Origin: Fodinibacter sp038210185
GTDB taxonomy: Bacteria; Actinomycetota; Actinomycetes; Actinomycetales; Dermatophilaceae
DNA length: 64,000 nt
Assembly: GCA_038210185.1 (NCBI GenBank)
Contig: JBBQWX010000003.1
Span: 6,520-70,519 of the forward strand
Reading direction: 5' to 3'
The notes below the pieces were generated by a model that saw only the letters and a program-made list of their open reading frames with translations, was not told where the DNA came from and searched no databases. Shown piece by piece: positions 43,805 to 53,027 of the stretch. Position numbers and translations under genes: made by a program. How positions within the stretch are numbered: position 1 is the first letter of the stretch; every line of letters starts with the position of its first letter.

Positions 43805-46260
43805 GACTGCCTCACGAGCAGGGCCACCGGGCGGGAGGCCAGCACGCGGGTGAGGAGCACCTCCCCGCCGTCGAGGACCGCTTCGTCGTCGGAGAGCACG
43901 TCGGTCCAGGTGCCGGCGGGCAGGGTCACCGTCGCGTCGGCGAAGCCGCCGGCTGCGACCAGCAGCCCAGCGGCCCGGGTGGCCACGGTGACGACCCGCG
44001 GGCCGCCGGAGTCCCCCCGGGCGAAGGCGAGCGCGTGCTCGCCCGTGGCGGGAAGGCCGGCGTACGTCGTGCCCTCCCCCACGAAGACGCCGGGGAGGTC
44101 ACGACGCACGCCCAGGGCGCGGGCGGTCACTCGCAGCTTCTCGTCGTCGAGGTCGAAGGCCGGCTCGTCGGAGAGCACCCGGTCGAGCCGCTCGCCACGG
44201 TCGGTCCAGTCGACCGGGCGGCGGTTGTCGGGGTCGACGAGCGAGAGCATGACGATCTCGCACCCTTGGTACACGTCGGGCACGCCGGGCATGGTCAGCT
44301 GGACGAGCTTCTGCGACAGCACGTTCGCGCGCACCGACGGCTCGTGGCGGGTCGTCCACTCGTCGAGGTGGCGCTTCACGCCGGGATCGCGGGCGACGGA
44401 CTTGGCGAAGGCGAGCACGTCGTCCTCGTACCCCGAGTCACCGTCGATCCACGCGGTGTGCACCTTGGCCTCGCGCACCGCCTTGACGAGGTACTCCTCG
44501 AGTCGCGCCCCGGTGATCGGCCAGGTGCCCACCAGGGTCTGCCAGATGAGGTACTCGGTGGGCGCGTCGAGCCGCTCGGTGCGGTGACCGGCCGTGAGCT
44601 CACGGGCCACCTCGAGCCAGGCACCCCAGCCCGCGCCGTCCTCGGCGAGCACCATGAGCCGGGCCCGGACGTCCTCGGACCGCTTGGTGTCGTGGGTCGT
44701 GAGCGTGGTCATCGACGTCGGCCACGTGGTGGCGAGCGTCTCGCACCACTGGTGGAACTCGTCGGCCGAGATCGACAGGTGGTCGGGGTGGCCGCCGACC
44801 TCGTTGGCCCCGGCGAGGCGGAACCAGCGGTAGAAGGCGGTGTCCTCGATGCCCTTGGCCATGACCGGTCCGCAGGTCTGCTGGAAGCGCACCCGGAAGT
44901 CGTCGGCGAGCGCTTCGCTGTCGAGCTGCACCCCCGGCAGGTCGCGCCCGAGCACCAGGGCCACGACGACGTCGAGCGCCTCGGAGTCGCTGGGTGCCAG
45001 GAGCCCCCGCGCGCGCTCCGCCGCACCGTCGACGACGGCGGCCTGCTCGGGGTCCAGTCCGCGCCCGGGGACGACGTACGCGCGGTAGCGGTCCATCGCG
45101 ACCAGGAGGGCCTCGAGCGCGCGGCGGACCGCGGCGAGGTCGACGTCGACGAGCACGTGCCGGGCGAGCCGCATCAGCCGGTCGACCTCGGCGGCCTGCA
45201 CGTCGTCGACGACGAGCCGCTTGGCCTCGGCGACCACGTCGTCGAGGCAGGCCCGGTCGGGCGCGGCAGCGGCCCACAACCGGTCGAGCTCCTCGACCCC
45301 GGCCGTCGACGTGAGCACCTGCTGCACCCGCAGCAACGCGTCGTAGCCCGTGGTGCCGGCGCAGCGCCAGCTGTCGGGCAGGCGCTCGTCGGCCTCGAGG
45401 ATCTTCTCCACCACGACCCAGGCGTCACCGGTGGCGTCGGCCAGCCGCTCGAGGTAACCACCGGGGTCGGCGAGGCCGTCCGGGTGGTCGATGCGGAAGC
45501 CGTCGACCTCACCGTGACCGTGCAGGGCGAGCAACAGGGCGTGGGTGGCCATGAACACCACGGGGTCCTCGACCCGCACCGCGACGAGCGAGGTGACGTC
45601 GAAGAAGCGGCGGTAGTTCAGCGCCTCCCCCGCCTCGCGCCAGCTCGACAGGCGGTAGGCCTGCGCGTCGACGAGCTCGCGAAGCGGCAGGGTCTGCGTG
45701 CCGGGCGCGACCGGGAGCTCGTCGCCGTAGTGCCGCAGCACCCACTCGTGGCCGGTCGGGCCACCGTCGTCGGCGAGCGTGACGTCGCCGCGCTCGATCG
45801 CCTGCTCGACCGTGCCACCGAGCACCGGCATCAGGATGCGCTCCCCCTCGGCGACCCAGTCGACGTCGAACCAGCCGGCGTACGGGGAGCGCCGCCCGTC
45901 GCGAAGCAGCGACCAGAACGGCGCGTTCAGGTGCGTCGGCTCGGGCACCGTCATGTGGTTGGGCACGACGTCGACGACGATGCCGAGCCCAGCCCCACGG
46001 CACGCCGTCACGAGCCGCTGCAGCGCCTCACGGCCACCGGCCTCCTCGGAGATCCGGGTGTGGTCGAGCACGTCGTAGCCGTGCATCGAGCCCGGCGCGG
46101 CCTGGAGCACCGGCGAGAGGTACAGGTGCGAGACCCCGAGCGCCGCCAGGTAGGCGACGTGCTCGGCGGCCGCATCGAAGCCGAATCCCGCATGCACCTG
46201 CAGGCGGTAGGTGGACGTGGGGACGATGCGGCCGGGGTCGGGGCGGTGCGTGCTGGGCAT
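43801..46260 (-). CDS. treY: Malto-oligosyltrehalose synthase
   Basis: An 819-residue GH13 transglycosylase. The N-terminus PTSTYRLQVHAGFGFDAAAEHVAYLAALGVSHLYLSPVLQAAPGSMHGYDV is the standard TreY start; VVDVVPNHM, DGFRIDHPDGLADP, VVVEKIL and TTHDTKRSEDVRARL follow. It converts the reducing end of a maltodextrin into an alpha,alpha-1,1 linkage. The ATG at 46260 lies two bases after the treX stop. Confidence 0.95.
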   Translation of the reverse strand: MPSTHRPDPGRIVPTSTYRLQVHAGFGFDAAAEHVAYLAALGVSHLYLSPVLQAAPGSMHGYDVLDHTRISEEAGGREALQRLVTACRGAGLGIVVDVVPNHMTVPEPTHLNAPFWSLLRDGRRSPYAGWFDVDWVAEGERILMPVLGGTVEQAIERGDVTLADDGGPTGHEWVLRHYGDELPVAPGTQTLPLRELVDAQAYRLSSWREAGEALNYRRFFDVTSLVAVRVEDPVVFMATHALLLALHGHGEVDGFRIDHPDGLADPGGYLERLADATGDAWVVVEKILEADERLPDSWRCAGTTGYDALLRVQQVLTSTAGVEELDRLWAAAAPDRACLDDVVAEAKRLVVDDVQAAEVDRLMRLARHVLVDVDLAAVRRALEALLVAMDRYRAYVVPGRGLDPEQAAVVDGAAERARGLLAPSDSEALDVVVALVLGRDLPGVQLDSEALADDFRVRFQQTCGPVMAKGIEDTAFYRWFRLAGANEVGGHPDHLSISADEFHQWCETLATTWPTSMTTLTTHDTKRSEDVRARLMVLAEDGAGWGAWLEVARELTAGHRTERLDAPTEYLIWQTLVGTWPITGARLEEYLVKAVREAKVHTAWIDGDSGYEDDVLAFAKSVARDPGVKRHLDEWTTRHEPSVRANVLSQKLVQLTMPGVPDVYQGCEIVMLSLVDPDNRRPVDWTDRGERLDRVLSDEPAFDLDDEKLRVTARALGVRRDLPGVFVGEGTTYAGLPATGEHALAFARGDSGGPRVVTVATRAAGLLVAAGGFADATVTLPAGTWTDVLSDDEAVLDGGEVLLTRVLASRPVALLVRQS

Positions 46261-46262
46261 CG

Positions 46263-48413
46263 TCACGTCCGACGGGTCGTTGCGGCTCCGGAAGGCTGGG
46301 GCAGCGTCTCGCGCGGGCTGCGCAGGACGATCACCGAGCGCGGCTGCACCTTCAGCTCGCTGCCGGCCTCGTGCCACCGCATGTCGACGATGTCGGCGCC
46401 GGTGTCGATCTCGGCGCCCCACCGCTCACCCCACTCGTTGCCGGGCAGCACGAAGACGTCTTCCTGGTGGTCGGCGTTGAAGACGACGAGGAAGTCGTCG
46501 TCGAGCACCGGGCGACCCCGGGTGTCGGGGCTCGGGATGGCCTGACCGTTGAGGAAGACCATGACCGTGCGGGCCTCACCGTCGCTCCACGCCGAATCGC
46601 CCATCCGCTCGCCAGAGGGCTGGAACCAGGCGATGTCGCCCAGCTCGGACTGACCACCGTGGTCGGCGCTGCCGGCGAAGAAGCGCCGGCGCCGGAACAC
46701 GGGGTGGTCGCGACGCAGCCGGGACAGCGCCGAGGTGAAGGCCAGTAGCTGCTTCTGGTCGTCGTCCAAGTTCCAGTCGACCCACGCCAGCTCGTTGTCC
46801 TGGCAGTAGACGTTGTTGTTGCCCTGCTGGGTGCGGCCGATCTCGTCGCCGTGGGCGATCATCGGCACCCCCTGGCTCAACAGCAAGGTGGTGAGGAAGT
46901 TGCGCTGCTGGCGCAGCCGGAGCGCACTGACCTTCGGGTCGTCGGTCGGGCCCTCCTCGCCGCAGTTCCACGAGCGGTTGTGGCCCTCGCCGTCGCGGCC
47001 GTCCTCACCGTTGGCCTCGTTGCGCTTGTCGTTGTACGACACGAGGTCGCGAAGCGTGAAGCCGTCGTGCGCCGTGACGAAGTTGATCGACGCGAACGGC
47101 TTTCGGCTGCTGTGCTCGTAGAGGTCGCTCGAGCCGGTGAGACGCGACGCGAACTCGCCGAGCGTGCTCGGTTCCCCGCGCCAGAAGTCGCGCACCGTGT
47201 CGCGGTACTTGCCGTTCCACTCGGTCCACAGCGGAGGGAAGTTGCCGACCTGGTAGCCACCGTCGCCGACGTCCCAGGGCTCGGCGATCAGCTTGACCTG
47301 CGAGATGACCGGGTCCTGCTGGATCAGGTCGAAGAAGGCGGACAGCTTGTCGACCTCGTGGAACTGACGGGCGAGGGTCGCGGCGAGGTCGAACCGGAAG
47401 CCGTCGACGTGCATCTCGATGACCCAGTAGCGCAGCGAGTCCATGATCAGCTGCAGCACGTGGGGGTGCCGCATGAGCAGGCTGTTGCCGGTGCCGGTCG
47501 TGTCGTAGTAGTGGTCCTTGGCGTCGTCGACCAGCCGGTAGTAGGCGGCGTTGTCGATGCCCTTGAAGCACAGCGTGGCGCCGAACTCGTTGCCCTCGGC
47601 GGTGTGGTTGTAGACGACGTCGAGGATGACCTCGATGTCCGCCTCGTGCAACGCCTTGACCATGGCCTTGAACTCGGTGACCTGCTCACCGCGGCGGCCG
47701 CGGGAGTAGCCGTTGTGGGGCGCGAGGAACCCGATGGTGTTGTAGCCCCAGTAGTTGCTCAGGCCGCGGTCCTGCAAGGAGGTGTCCTGCACGAACTGGT
47801 GCACCGGCATCAGCTCGATCGCGGTGATGCCGAGGCTGGTGAGGTGGTCCAGGATCGCCGGGTGCGCGATCGCGGCATACGTGCCGCGGATCTCCTTGGG
47901 CACCCCGGGGTGGGTCATCGTCATGCCCTTGACGTGCGCCTCGTAGATCACCGTCTCGTGGTACTCGTGCCGCGGCGGCCGGTCATGGCCCCAGTCGAAG
48001 TAGGGGTTGATGACCACCGAGAGCATCGTCTTGCCCAGGTTGTCGTCGGTGTTGCGCTTCTCGGGGTCGTTGAAGTCGTAGGAGAACAACGCCTGGTCGT
48101 TGGTGACCTGGCCCTCGATCGCCTTCGCGTAGGGATCGAGCAGCAGCTTGCTCGGGTCGCAGCGGTGGCCGTGCTCGGGGTCGTAGGAGCCGTGCACGCG
48201 GAACCCGTAGCGCTGGCCGGGCTGCAGTCCGGGCACGTAGGCGTGCCAGACGAAGCCGTCGACCTCGGGAAGGTCGAGGCGCGTCTCCGCGCCGTCGTCG
48301 TCGACAAGACACAGCTCCACGCGCTCGGCCACCTCGCTGAACAGGGCGAAGTTGACGCCACTGCCGTCGTAGGTTGCGCCGAGGGGGTAAGCCGTTCCGG
48401 GCCAGATCTCCAC
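46263..48413 (-). CDS. treX: Glycogen debranching enzyme (TreX/GlgX)
   Basis: A 716-residue GH13_11 enzyme. The CBM48-like start is PGTAYPLGATYDGSGVNFALFSE. Catalytic regions are VDGFRFDLAATLAR (Asp nucleophile), LIAEPWDVGDGGYQVG (Glu acid) and FVTAHDGFTLRDL (Asp). It opens alpha-1,6 branches of glycogen and so supplies linear chains to TreY. GTG start at 48413 with GGAAGG upstream. It leads the operon treX-treY-treZ, the glycogen-to-trehalose route. Confidence 0.95.
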   Translation of the reverse strand: MEIWPGTAYPLGATYDGSGVNFALFSEVAERVELCLVDDDGAETRLDLPEVDGFVWHAYVPGLQPGQRYGFRVHGSYDPEHGHRCDPSKLLLDPYAKAIEGQVTNDQALFSYDFNDPEKRNTDDNLGKTMLSVVINPYFDWGHDRPPRHEYHETVIYEAHVKGMTMTHPGVPKEIRGTYAAIAHPAILDHLTSLGITAIELMPVHQFVQDTSLQDRGLSNYWGYNTIGFLAPHNGYSRGRRGEQVTEFKAMVKALHEADIEVILDVVYNHTAEGNEFGATLCFKGIDNAAYYRLVDDAKDHYYDTTGTGNSLLMRHPHVLQLIMDSLRYWVIEMHVDGFRFDLAATLARQFHEVDKLSAFFDLIQQDPVISQVKLIAEPWDVGDGGYQVGNFPPLWTEWNGKYRDTVRDFWRGEPSTLGEFASRLTGSSDLYEHSSRKPFASINFVTAHDGFTLRDLVSYNDKRNEANGEDGRDGEGHNRSWNCGEEGPTDDPKVSALRLRQQRNFLTTLLLSQGVPMIAHGDEIGRTQQGNNNVYCQDNELAWVDWNLDDDQKQLLAFTSALSRLRRDHPVFRRRRFFAGSADHGGQSELGDIAWFQPSGERMGDSAWSDGEARTVMVFLNGQAIPSPDTRGRPVLDDDFLVVFNADHQEDVFVLPGNEWGERWGAEIDTGADIVDMRWHEAGSELKVQPRSVIVLRSPRETLPQPSGAATTRRT

Positions 48414-48751
48414 TGGTTGCCTTCCGTGTGTGTTTCCCGCGGGGCCAGCGACGGTGCTGGTGGCGGCAGGCCGAAGGGCCGCCGCAGTGGCTCAACTTAC
48501 CCGCGAGGACCCAGCCGGCGGAAATGCCGGCGTCCGACGCCGGCGTCGGAACCAGTCCTGCGAGAGGTCGCGATGCCGATGACCGGCATCCGGGTCTGGT
48601 GGGATCAACCCGCCATCAGGAGGGCCCTACCCTACGCGGAGCACACCACGCGCGTCGGGCTGCTCGGTGACCGGTCGCCCCGGCCCGCTGTGGCGTTAGG
48701 GTCGGTCTCGCCGGATCCTCGGCGCCCCCACCCCCTCGAGGAGGAGTTCCC
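48414..48751. other. Divergent intergenic region between treX and the SDR gene (338 bp)
   Basis: No gene is seen. On the minus strand TAAGTT at 48494-48499 is a possible -10 for treX. On the plus strand TAGGGT at 48697-48702 is a possible -10 for the SDR gene, leaving a 43-base leader with GAGGAGGAG. Two small hairpins lie between: GCCGGCG/CGCCGGC near 48528 and GATGCCG/CGGCATC near 48572, which may act as terminators or operators. Confidence 0.4.
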
Positions 48752-49507
48752 ATGCCCACCCAGCGCGTCGCGATCGTCACCGGAGCAGCACGAGGCATCG
48801 GGGCCGCCACCGCCGAGCGGCTGGCCCGTGACGGGTTCGCCGTGGGGGTGCTCGACCTCGACGAGGCCGCGTGCGAGGTGGTGGCCGGTCGCATCCGGGA
48901 TGTCGGCGGGCGCGCTGTGGGCGTCGGGGTCGACGTCACGCAGGCAGCGCAGGTCGAGGCGGGCGTGGCCCGGGTCGCCGACGAGCTCGGCCCGCCCGTG
49001 GTGCTGGTCAACAACGCGGGCATCATCCGCGACAACCTCATCTTCAAGATGACCGAAGCCGACTGGGATGCCGTGCTGAACGTGCACCTCAAGGGCGCCT
49101 TCCTGATGACCAAGGCCTGCCAGGCGCACATGACCGCCGTGAGGCACGGTCGCATCGTCAACCTCTCCTCGTCCTCGGCGCAGGGCAACCGCGGCCAGGC
49201 CAACTACTCCGCCGCCAAGGCAGGTCTGCAGGGCTTCACCAAGACCCTGGCGATCGAGCTGGGCATGTTCGGGGTGACGGCCAACGCCGTGGCACCCGGC
49301 TTCATCCAGACCGACATGACGGCCGACACCGCAGCCCGGATCGGGGTCCCGTTCGAGGAGTTCATCGCGCGCACGGCCCAGCAGATCCCGGTGGCCCGGG
49401 TCGGACAGCCCGAGGACATCGCCGCGACCATCGCGTTCCTGGTCTCCGAGGAGGCCGGCTTCGTCTCCGGCCAGGTGATCTACGTCGCCGGCGGCCCGCT
49501 CGACTGA
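48752..49507 (+). CDS. SDR oxidoreductase (3-oxoacyl-ACP reductase-like)
   Basis: A 251-residue short-chain dehydrogenase. TGAARGIG binds the nucleotide, NNAGI is present, and YSAAKAG carries the catalytic Tyr-x3-Lys after the serine in LSSSSAQG. The tail VAGGPLD is the FabG-like end. It is probably NADP-dependent; the substrate could be a 3-oxoacyl thioester or a small ketone. GAGGAGTTCCC precedes the ATG. It is separate from the fatty-acid synthesis operon. Confidence 0.9.
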   Translation: MPTQRVAIVTGAARGIGAATAERLARDGFAVGVLDLDEAACEVVAGRIRDVGGRAVGVGVDVTQAAQVEAGVARVADELGPPVVLVNNAGIIRDNLIFKMTEADWDAVLNVHLKGAFLMTKACQAHMTAVRHGRIVNLSSSSAQGNRGQANYSAAKAGLQGFTKTLAIELGMFGVTANAVAPGFIQTDMTADTAARIGVPFEEFIARTAQQIPVARVGQPEDIAATIAFLVSEEAGFVSGQVIYVAGGPLD

Positions 49508-49545
49508 TTCGCGCCGAGCGGCCTCGCACCCCGCATCCGCGTCGC

Positions 49546-49551
49546 TACGCT
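49546..49551 (+). promoter_or_regulatory. Leaderless promoter -10 box (TACGCT)
   Basis: TACGCT lies six bases before the ATG at 49558. Confidence 0.45.
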
Positions 49552-49557
49552 CGCGGC

Positions 49558-50415
49558 ATGCTCCCTCGTCGACCTGCTGCGCGACTGCTCCTCGGCGGGT
49601 TCGCCCTGGTGGCCGTGGTGCACCTCGTCGCCCAGCTCGCCGGAGCCGATGCCGTGGCAGCCACGACCCAGGTGCTGCTCATGCCGCTGCTCGCGGCCGT
49701 GCTGTGGTTCGAGACCTCGTCCCCGCGCCACCGCCTGACCACGCTGGTGCTGGTCGCCCTCGTGCTGTCGTGGCTGGGTGACAGCGCCCCGAAGCTGACC
49801 GACGGGGATGCTGCGTTCCTGGTGATGATCGGCCTCTTCCTCCTCGCGCAGGTCGCCTACATCGCCGCTTTCCTACCCTTCCGGAACCGCAGCGTGCTGC
49901 ACGTGCACCGCCCGCTCCTGCTGGTCTACGTCGGCGCGGTCGTCGCGCTGGCGCTCGCCTGCGCCTCTGGAGCCGCCGGGATGCTCGTCCCGGTCCTGGT
50001 CTACGGCGCGTGCCTGGGCACGATGGCCGTGCTCGCCACCGGCGTCAACCGCCTCACGGCGCTCGGCGGCGCGCTGTTCCTCGTCTCCGACGGGCTCATC
50101 GCGCTCGGCGCCTTCGCGTCGGGGTTCGACCTGCCGGTCGAGGGCTTCTGGGTGATGTCGACCTACGTCGCCGGCCAGGTGCTCCTCGTGCTCGGGGTGC
50201 TGCGCGAGCAGGATGCCGCCGACGCTCCTCCCGCGACGCCGGATGCCGTCCGCTCTCGGTGGGCGGACGGCATCCGTCGTGGTCGTGCCGGGGTTCAGAG
50301 GCCGAGGTCGCGGCCGATGAGCTCCTTCATGATCTCGTTCGAGCCCGCCCAGATCTTGGTGACCCGGGCATCGCGCCAGGCGCGGGCCACGCGGTACTCG
50401 TTCATGAAGCCGTAG
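49558..50415 (+). CDS. YhhN-family membrane protein (lysoplasmalogenase-like) with 3' overlap
   Basis: A protein of 285 residues as read. The first ~220 form about seven or eight membrane segments of the YhhN type (VVHLVAQLAGA, DSAPKLTDGD, FLVSDGLIAL), which includes lysoplasmalogenases. The last ~60 residues are basic and have no membrane character; they are read through a terminator hairpin and antisense into the acyl-CoA dehydrogenase gene, stopping at 50415. The normal end was probably near 50220. A TACGCT box six bases before the ATG suggests a leaderless start. Confidence 0.75.
   Translation: MLPRRPAARLLLGGFALVAVVHLVAQLAGADAVAATTQVLLMPLLAAVLWFETSSPRHRLTTLVLVALVLSWLGDSAPKLTDGDAAFLVMIGLFLLAQVAYIAAFLPFRNRSVLHVHRPLLLVYVGAVVALALACASGAAGMLVPVLVYGACLGTMAVLATGVNRLTALGGALFLVSDGLIALGAFASGFDLPVEGFWVMSTYVAGQVLLVLGVLREQDAADAPPATPDAVRSRWADGIRRGRAGVQRPRSRPMSSFMISFEPAQILVTRASRQARATRYSFMKP
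50240..50276. terminator. Hairpin of inverted CGGATGCCGTCCGC copies between convergent genes
   Basis: A 14-bp perfect stem (50240-50253 with 50263-50276) and a 9-base loop, 19 bases beyond the acyl-CoA dehydrogenase stop. The arms are the same sequence as those of the clpP terminator at 7890-7926. Confidence 0.8.
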
Positions 50416-51440
50416 CCACCGTGCAGCTGCACGCACTCGTCGAGCACGTCGTTCTGCACCTGGGCGCTCCACCACTTGGCCTTGGCCGCGTCGACGGCGG
50501 ACAGGCGACCCTCGGCGTGCGCCTCGATGCAGTCGTCGACGTAGGCCTCGGCGACCTCGATCGCGGTCACGAGCTCGGCGATCTTGAACTTGTTGTGCTG
50601 GAAGGACCCGATCGACTGGCCGAACGCCTTGCGCTCCTTGGCGTACTCGATGGTCTCGAGCAGGATCTGCTTGGCGTGCGCGACGTTGGCGCAGGCGGCG
50701 CCGACGCGCTCCTGGGGCAGGCGCTGCATCATCGCGATGAAGCCCATGCCCTCGGGGCCGATCCGGTTCGTGTCGGGCACCCGCACGTCCTGGAAGAACA
50801 GCTCGGCGGTGTCGCTCTCCTCCTGGCCGACCTTGTCGAGCTTGCGGCCGCGGGTGAAGCCCTCCATGCCGTCCTCGACCATGAACAAGGTGATGCCCTT
50901 GGCGCCCTTGCTCGGGTCGGTGCGGGTGGCGACGATCACGAGGTCGCCCTGGTAGCCGTTGGTGATGAAGGTCTTGCTGCCGTTGAGCACCCACGAGTCG
51001 CCGTCGCGCACCGCGGTGGTCTTCAGCGCGGCCAGGTCGGACCCACCGCCGGGCTCGGTCATCGCGATGGCGCAGATCTTCTCGCCCGCGGCCATCGCGG
51101 GCAGCCAGCGCTCCTTCTGCTCCTGGGTGCCGAGGTCGACGATGTAGGGCGGGCACACGTCGCTGTGGATGCCGAAGCACGAGCCGACGGCGGCGTTGAA
51201 GCCGTTCAGCACCTCGGCCGACACCGCGTTGAAGCGGTAGTCGTCGGCGCCCATGCCCCCGAACTCCTCGGGGATGTCGAGGCCGAACAGCCCCTGGGAG
51301 CCGGCCTCCTTCCAGATGTCGCGGTCGATGACCTTGACCTCGAGCATCTGCTCGGCACGCGGCTTGAGGGTGCGCTCGACGAACTCGCGCACGGAGGCGC
51401 GGAAGTCCTCGTGCTCGGGACCGTAGATGTTGCGGGGCAT
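50295..51440 (-). CDS. Acyl-CoA dehydrogenase
   Basis: A 381-residue flavoenzyme. ICAIAMTEPGGGSDLAAL is the FAD/substrate signature and QLHGGYGFMNEYRVARAWRDARVTKIWAGSNEIMKELI contains the family's second signature. It introduces a trans-2 double bond into acyl-CoA, passing electrons to ETF. Chain-length preference is not clear. The ATG at 51440 has GGAGGAGTTCC upstream. A TetR-family regulator lies divergently, with a palindrome between them. Confidence 0.93.
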   Translation of the reverse strand: MPRNIYGPEHEDFRASVREFVERTLKPRAEQMLEVKVIDRDIWKEAGSQGLFGLDIPEEFGGMGADDYRFNAVSAEVLNGFNAAVGSCFGIHSDVCPPYIVDLGTQEQKERWLPAMAAGEKICAIAMTEPGGGSDLAALKTTAVRDGDSWVLNGSKTFITNGYQGDLVIVATRTDPSKGAKGITLFMVEDGMEGFTRGRKLDKVGQEESDTAELFFQDVRVPDTNRIGPEGMGFIAMMQRLPQERVGAACANVAHAKQILLETIEYAKERKAFGQSIGSFQHNKFKIAELVTAIEVAEAYVDDCIEAHAEGRLSAVDAAKAKWWSAQVQNDVLDECVQLHGGYGFMNEYRVARAWRDARVTKIWAGSNEIMKELIGRDLGL

Positions 51441-51503
51441 GGAACTCCTCCGTGACGGGCTCGGGGCGTGCCGTGGGACGGCTCGGGCATCGCGCGCCAT
51501 GTT

Positions 51504-51523
51504 GACTAAGCGCTTGCTTAGTC
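51504..51523. promoter_or_regulatory. TetR-type operator GACTAAGC-GCTT-GCTTAGTC
   Basis: A perfect 8-bp inverted repeat with a 4-base centre between the divergent acyl-CoA dehydrogenase and TetR genes. Its left end overlaps TTGACT at 51502-51507, a possible -35 box for the TetR gene. It should control both genes. Confidence 0.75.
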
Positions 51524-51538
51524 TCGCCGGGGTGCGGC

Positions 51539-52201
51539 ATGCTGTCAACCGTGCCGAGCCCCACACCGTTGAGCGAGAGTGCGGTCCTCGCCGCCCTCGC
51601 GCCCGACGGCGGGCGTCAGGAGGCGGTCGGGGACGTCACCGACACCGCGGTGCGGATCATGCTCGCCGCGGCCGACGCCTTCGCGGACCGCGGTTTCCAC
51701 GCGACCACGACCCGCGACATCGCCTCCCGGGCCGGGCTCTCCCCCGCCGGGGTCTACGTGCACTTCGCCTCCAAGGAGGTGCTGCTCTTCGAGCTGAGCC
51801 GCCGGGGCCATGCCCGCGCCCGCGACCTGCTCGTGGCCGCCGCCGAGCGGGCCCCGAACCCGACCGAGGCGTTGCGCGCGATCATCGGTGGCTTCTCCCG
51901 GTGGCATGCGGAGCACTACGAGCTCGGCCGCATCGTGCAGTTCGAGTTCCGGCACCTCAGCCCGGAGCACCGCGACGCCGTGCTCGGCCTGCGCAAGGAG
52001 ATCGACCACGTCGTCGCGGGCGTGCTGCGCGACGGGGTCGAGGCCGGTGAGTTCGAGGTCGACGACGTCGCCGGCACCGCGCTGGCCCTGCTGTCGATGG
52101 CCATCGACGTCGCCCGCTGGTACGCCCCCGACGTGCGGCGCACCCCTGCCGCCATCGAGGCGGCCTACGGCGACCTCGCCGTGCGGCTGGTCCGCGCCTG
52201 A
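51539..52201 (+). CDS. TetR-family transcriptional regulator
   Basis: A 220-residue regulator. The HTH is ADAFADRGFHATTTRDIASRAGLSPAGVYVHFASKEVLLFEL at about 42-83; the C-terminal ligand domain (about 120-215) is helical. The neighbour suggests acyl-CoA or fatty acid as ligand. It is probably autoregulated through the GACTAAGC palindrome 15 bases before its ATG. Confidence 0.9.
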   Translation: MLSTVPSPTPLSESAVLAALAPDGGRQEAVGDVTDTAVRIMLAAADAFADRGFHATTTRDIASRAGLSPAGVYVHFASKEVLLFELSRRGHARARDLLVAAAERAPNPTEALRAIIGGFSRWHAEHYELGRIVQFEFRHLSPEHRDAVLGLRKEIDHVVAGVLRDGVEAGEFEVDDVAGTALALLSMAIDVARWYAPDVRRTPAAIEAAYGDLAVRLVRA

Positions 52202-52238
52202 GCGTGAGCAGGGCGCCGACGCCGGCTGGGAGCGCCGT

Positions 52239-52244
52239 TACAGT
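52239..52244 (+). promoter_or_regulatory. Leaderless promoter -10 box (TACAGT)
   Basis: TACAGT ends six bases before the first GTG at 52251. The next 15 bases are duplicated (GTGACGAACGACGCG twice), giving a second in-frame GTG at 52266. Confidence 0.5.
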
Positions 52245-52250
52245 GACGCG

Positions 52251-53009
52251 GTGACGAACGACGCGGTGACGAACGACGCGGGACGGACGGCCGAGGGGCA
52301 CGGGGGGTCGGCGTCCATCGTCATCCCGGACTACTGGTGGTACGTCGCCCGTTCGGACCTGCTCGAGGTGGCCCTGCGCTCGCACGTCGAGGGCGCCGGG
52401 ACCGCACTCGACCTGGGCAGCGCCGACGGTCCCAGTGCGGCCTGGTTCCGCGAGACGGCCCGGCGCACGGTCTCGCTCGACATCGACCCGCGCGGACTGG
52501 GGTCCGAAGGAGTCTGCGGCTCGGCCCTGGCCCTGCCGTTCGAGGACGGCGCGTTCGACGCTGTCTCGGCGTTCGACGTCATCGAACACTGCGAGCCGGA
52601 GGCCACCGCGCTGGCCGAGGTGCGCCGGGTGCTGCGACCCGGCGGCCGGTTCGTCATGTCGGTGCCGGCCTACACCTGGGCCTGGACCGACTTCGACGTC
52701 GCCAACGGGCACCACCGCCGTTACACGACCCGCCGGGCCGTCACCGCGGTCGAACGCGCCGGCTTCACCGTCCATCGGGCGACCTACGGGTTCGCGACCG
52801 TCTTTCCGATGTTCGTCGCGGAGCGTCTGGTCCGCAAGGTGTTCCGCCGCCGGGCCGAGGGCGCGGCCGACATCGTCTCGCTCCCCCGGCTGCCGCGGGT
52901 GCTGAACAGCACCCTCCTGCGCCTGTCGCGCGTGGACCGGGCGGTGCTGACCCGGCGCGACCTGCCGTTCGGGTCGTCGGTCTTCGTGGCCGCGACCCGT
53001 ACCGACTGA
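52251..53009 (+). CDS. Class I SAM-dependent methyltransferase
   Basis: A 252-residue Rossmann methyltransferase. SAM binding is at TALDLGSADGPSAAWF and ALPFEDGAFDAVSAFDVIEHCEP; the latter is a typical motif II/post-II. A C-terminal hydrophobic stretch near residue 185 (FATVFPMFVAERLV) may anchor it to the membrane. It neighbours an epimerase and a glycosyltransferase, suggesting modification of a lipid-linked sugar; that is inference. Its N-terminus has two copies of VTNDA from a 15-bp duplication. Confidence 0.82.
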   Translation: MTNDAVTNDAGRTAEGHGGSASIVIPDYWWYVARSDLLEVALRSHVEGAGTALDLGSADGPSAAWFRETARRTVSLDIDPRGLGSEGVCGSALALPFEDGAFDAVSAFDVIEHCEPEATALAEVRRVLRPGGRFVMSVPAYTWAWTDFDVANGHHRRYTTRRAVTAVERAGFTVHRATYGFATVFPMFVAERLVRKVFRRRAEGAADIVSLPRLPRVLNSTLLRLSRVDRAVLTRRDLPFGSSVFVAATRTD

Positions 53010-53010
53010 C

Positions 53011-53027
53011 CGACGGCTCAGCCGTCG
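53011..53027. terminator. Small hairpin between convergent genes
   Basis: CGACGGC-TCA-GCCGTCG, containing the epimerase stop codon; it lies two bases beyond the methyltransferase stop. The stem is only 7 bp with a 3-base loop, so the terminator call is modest. Confidence 0.45.
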
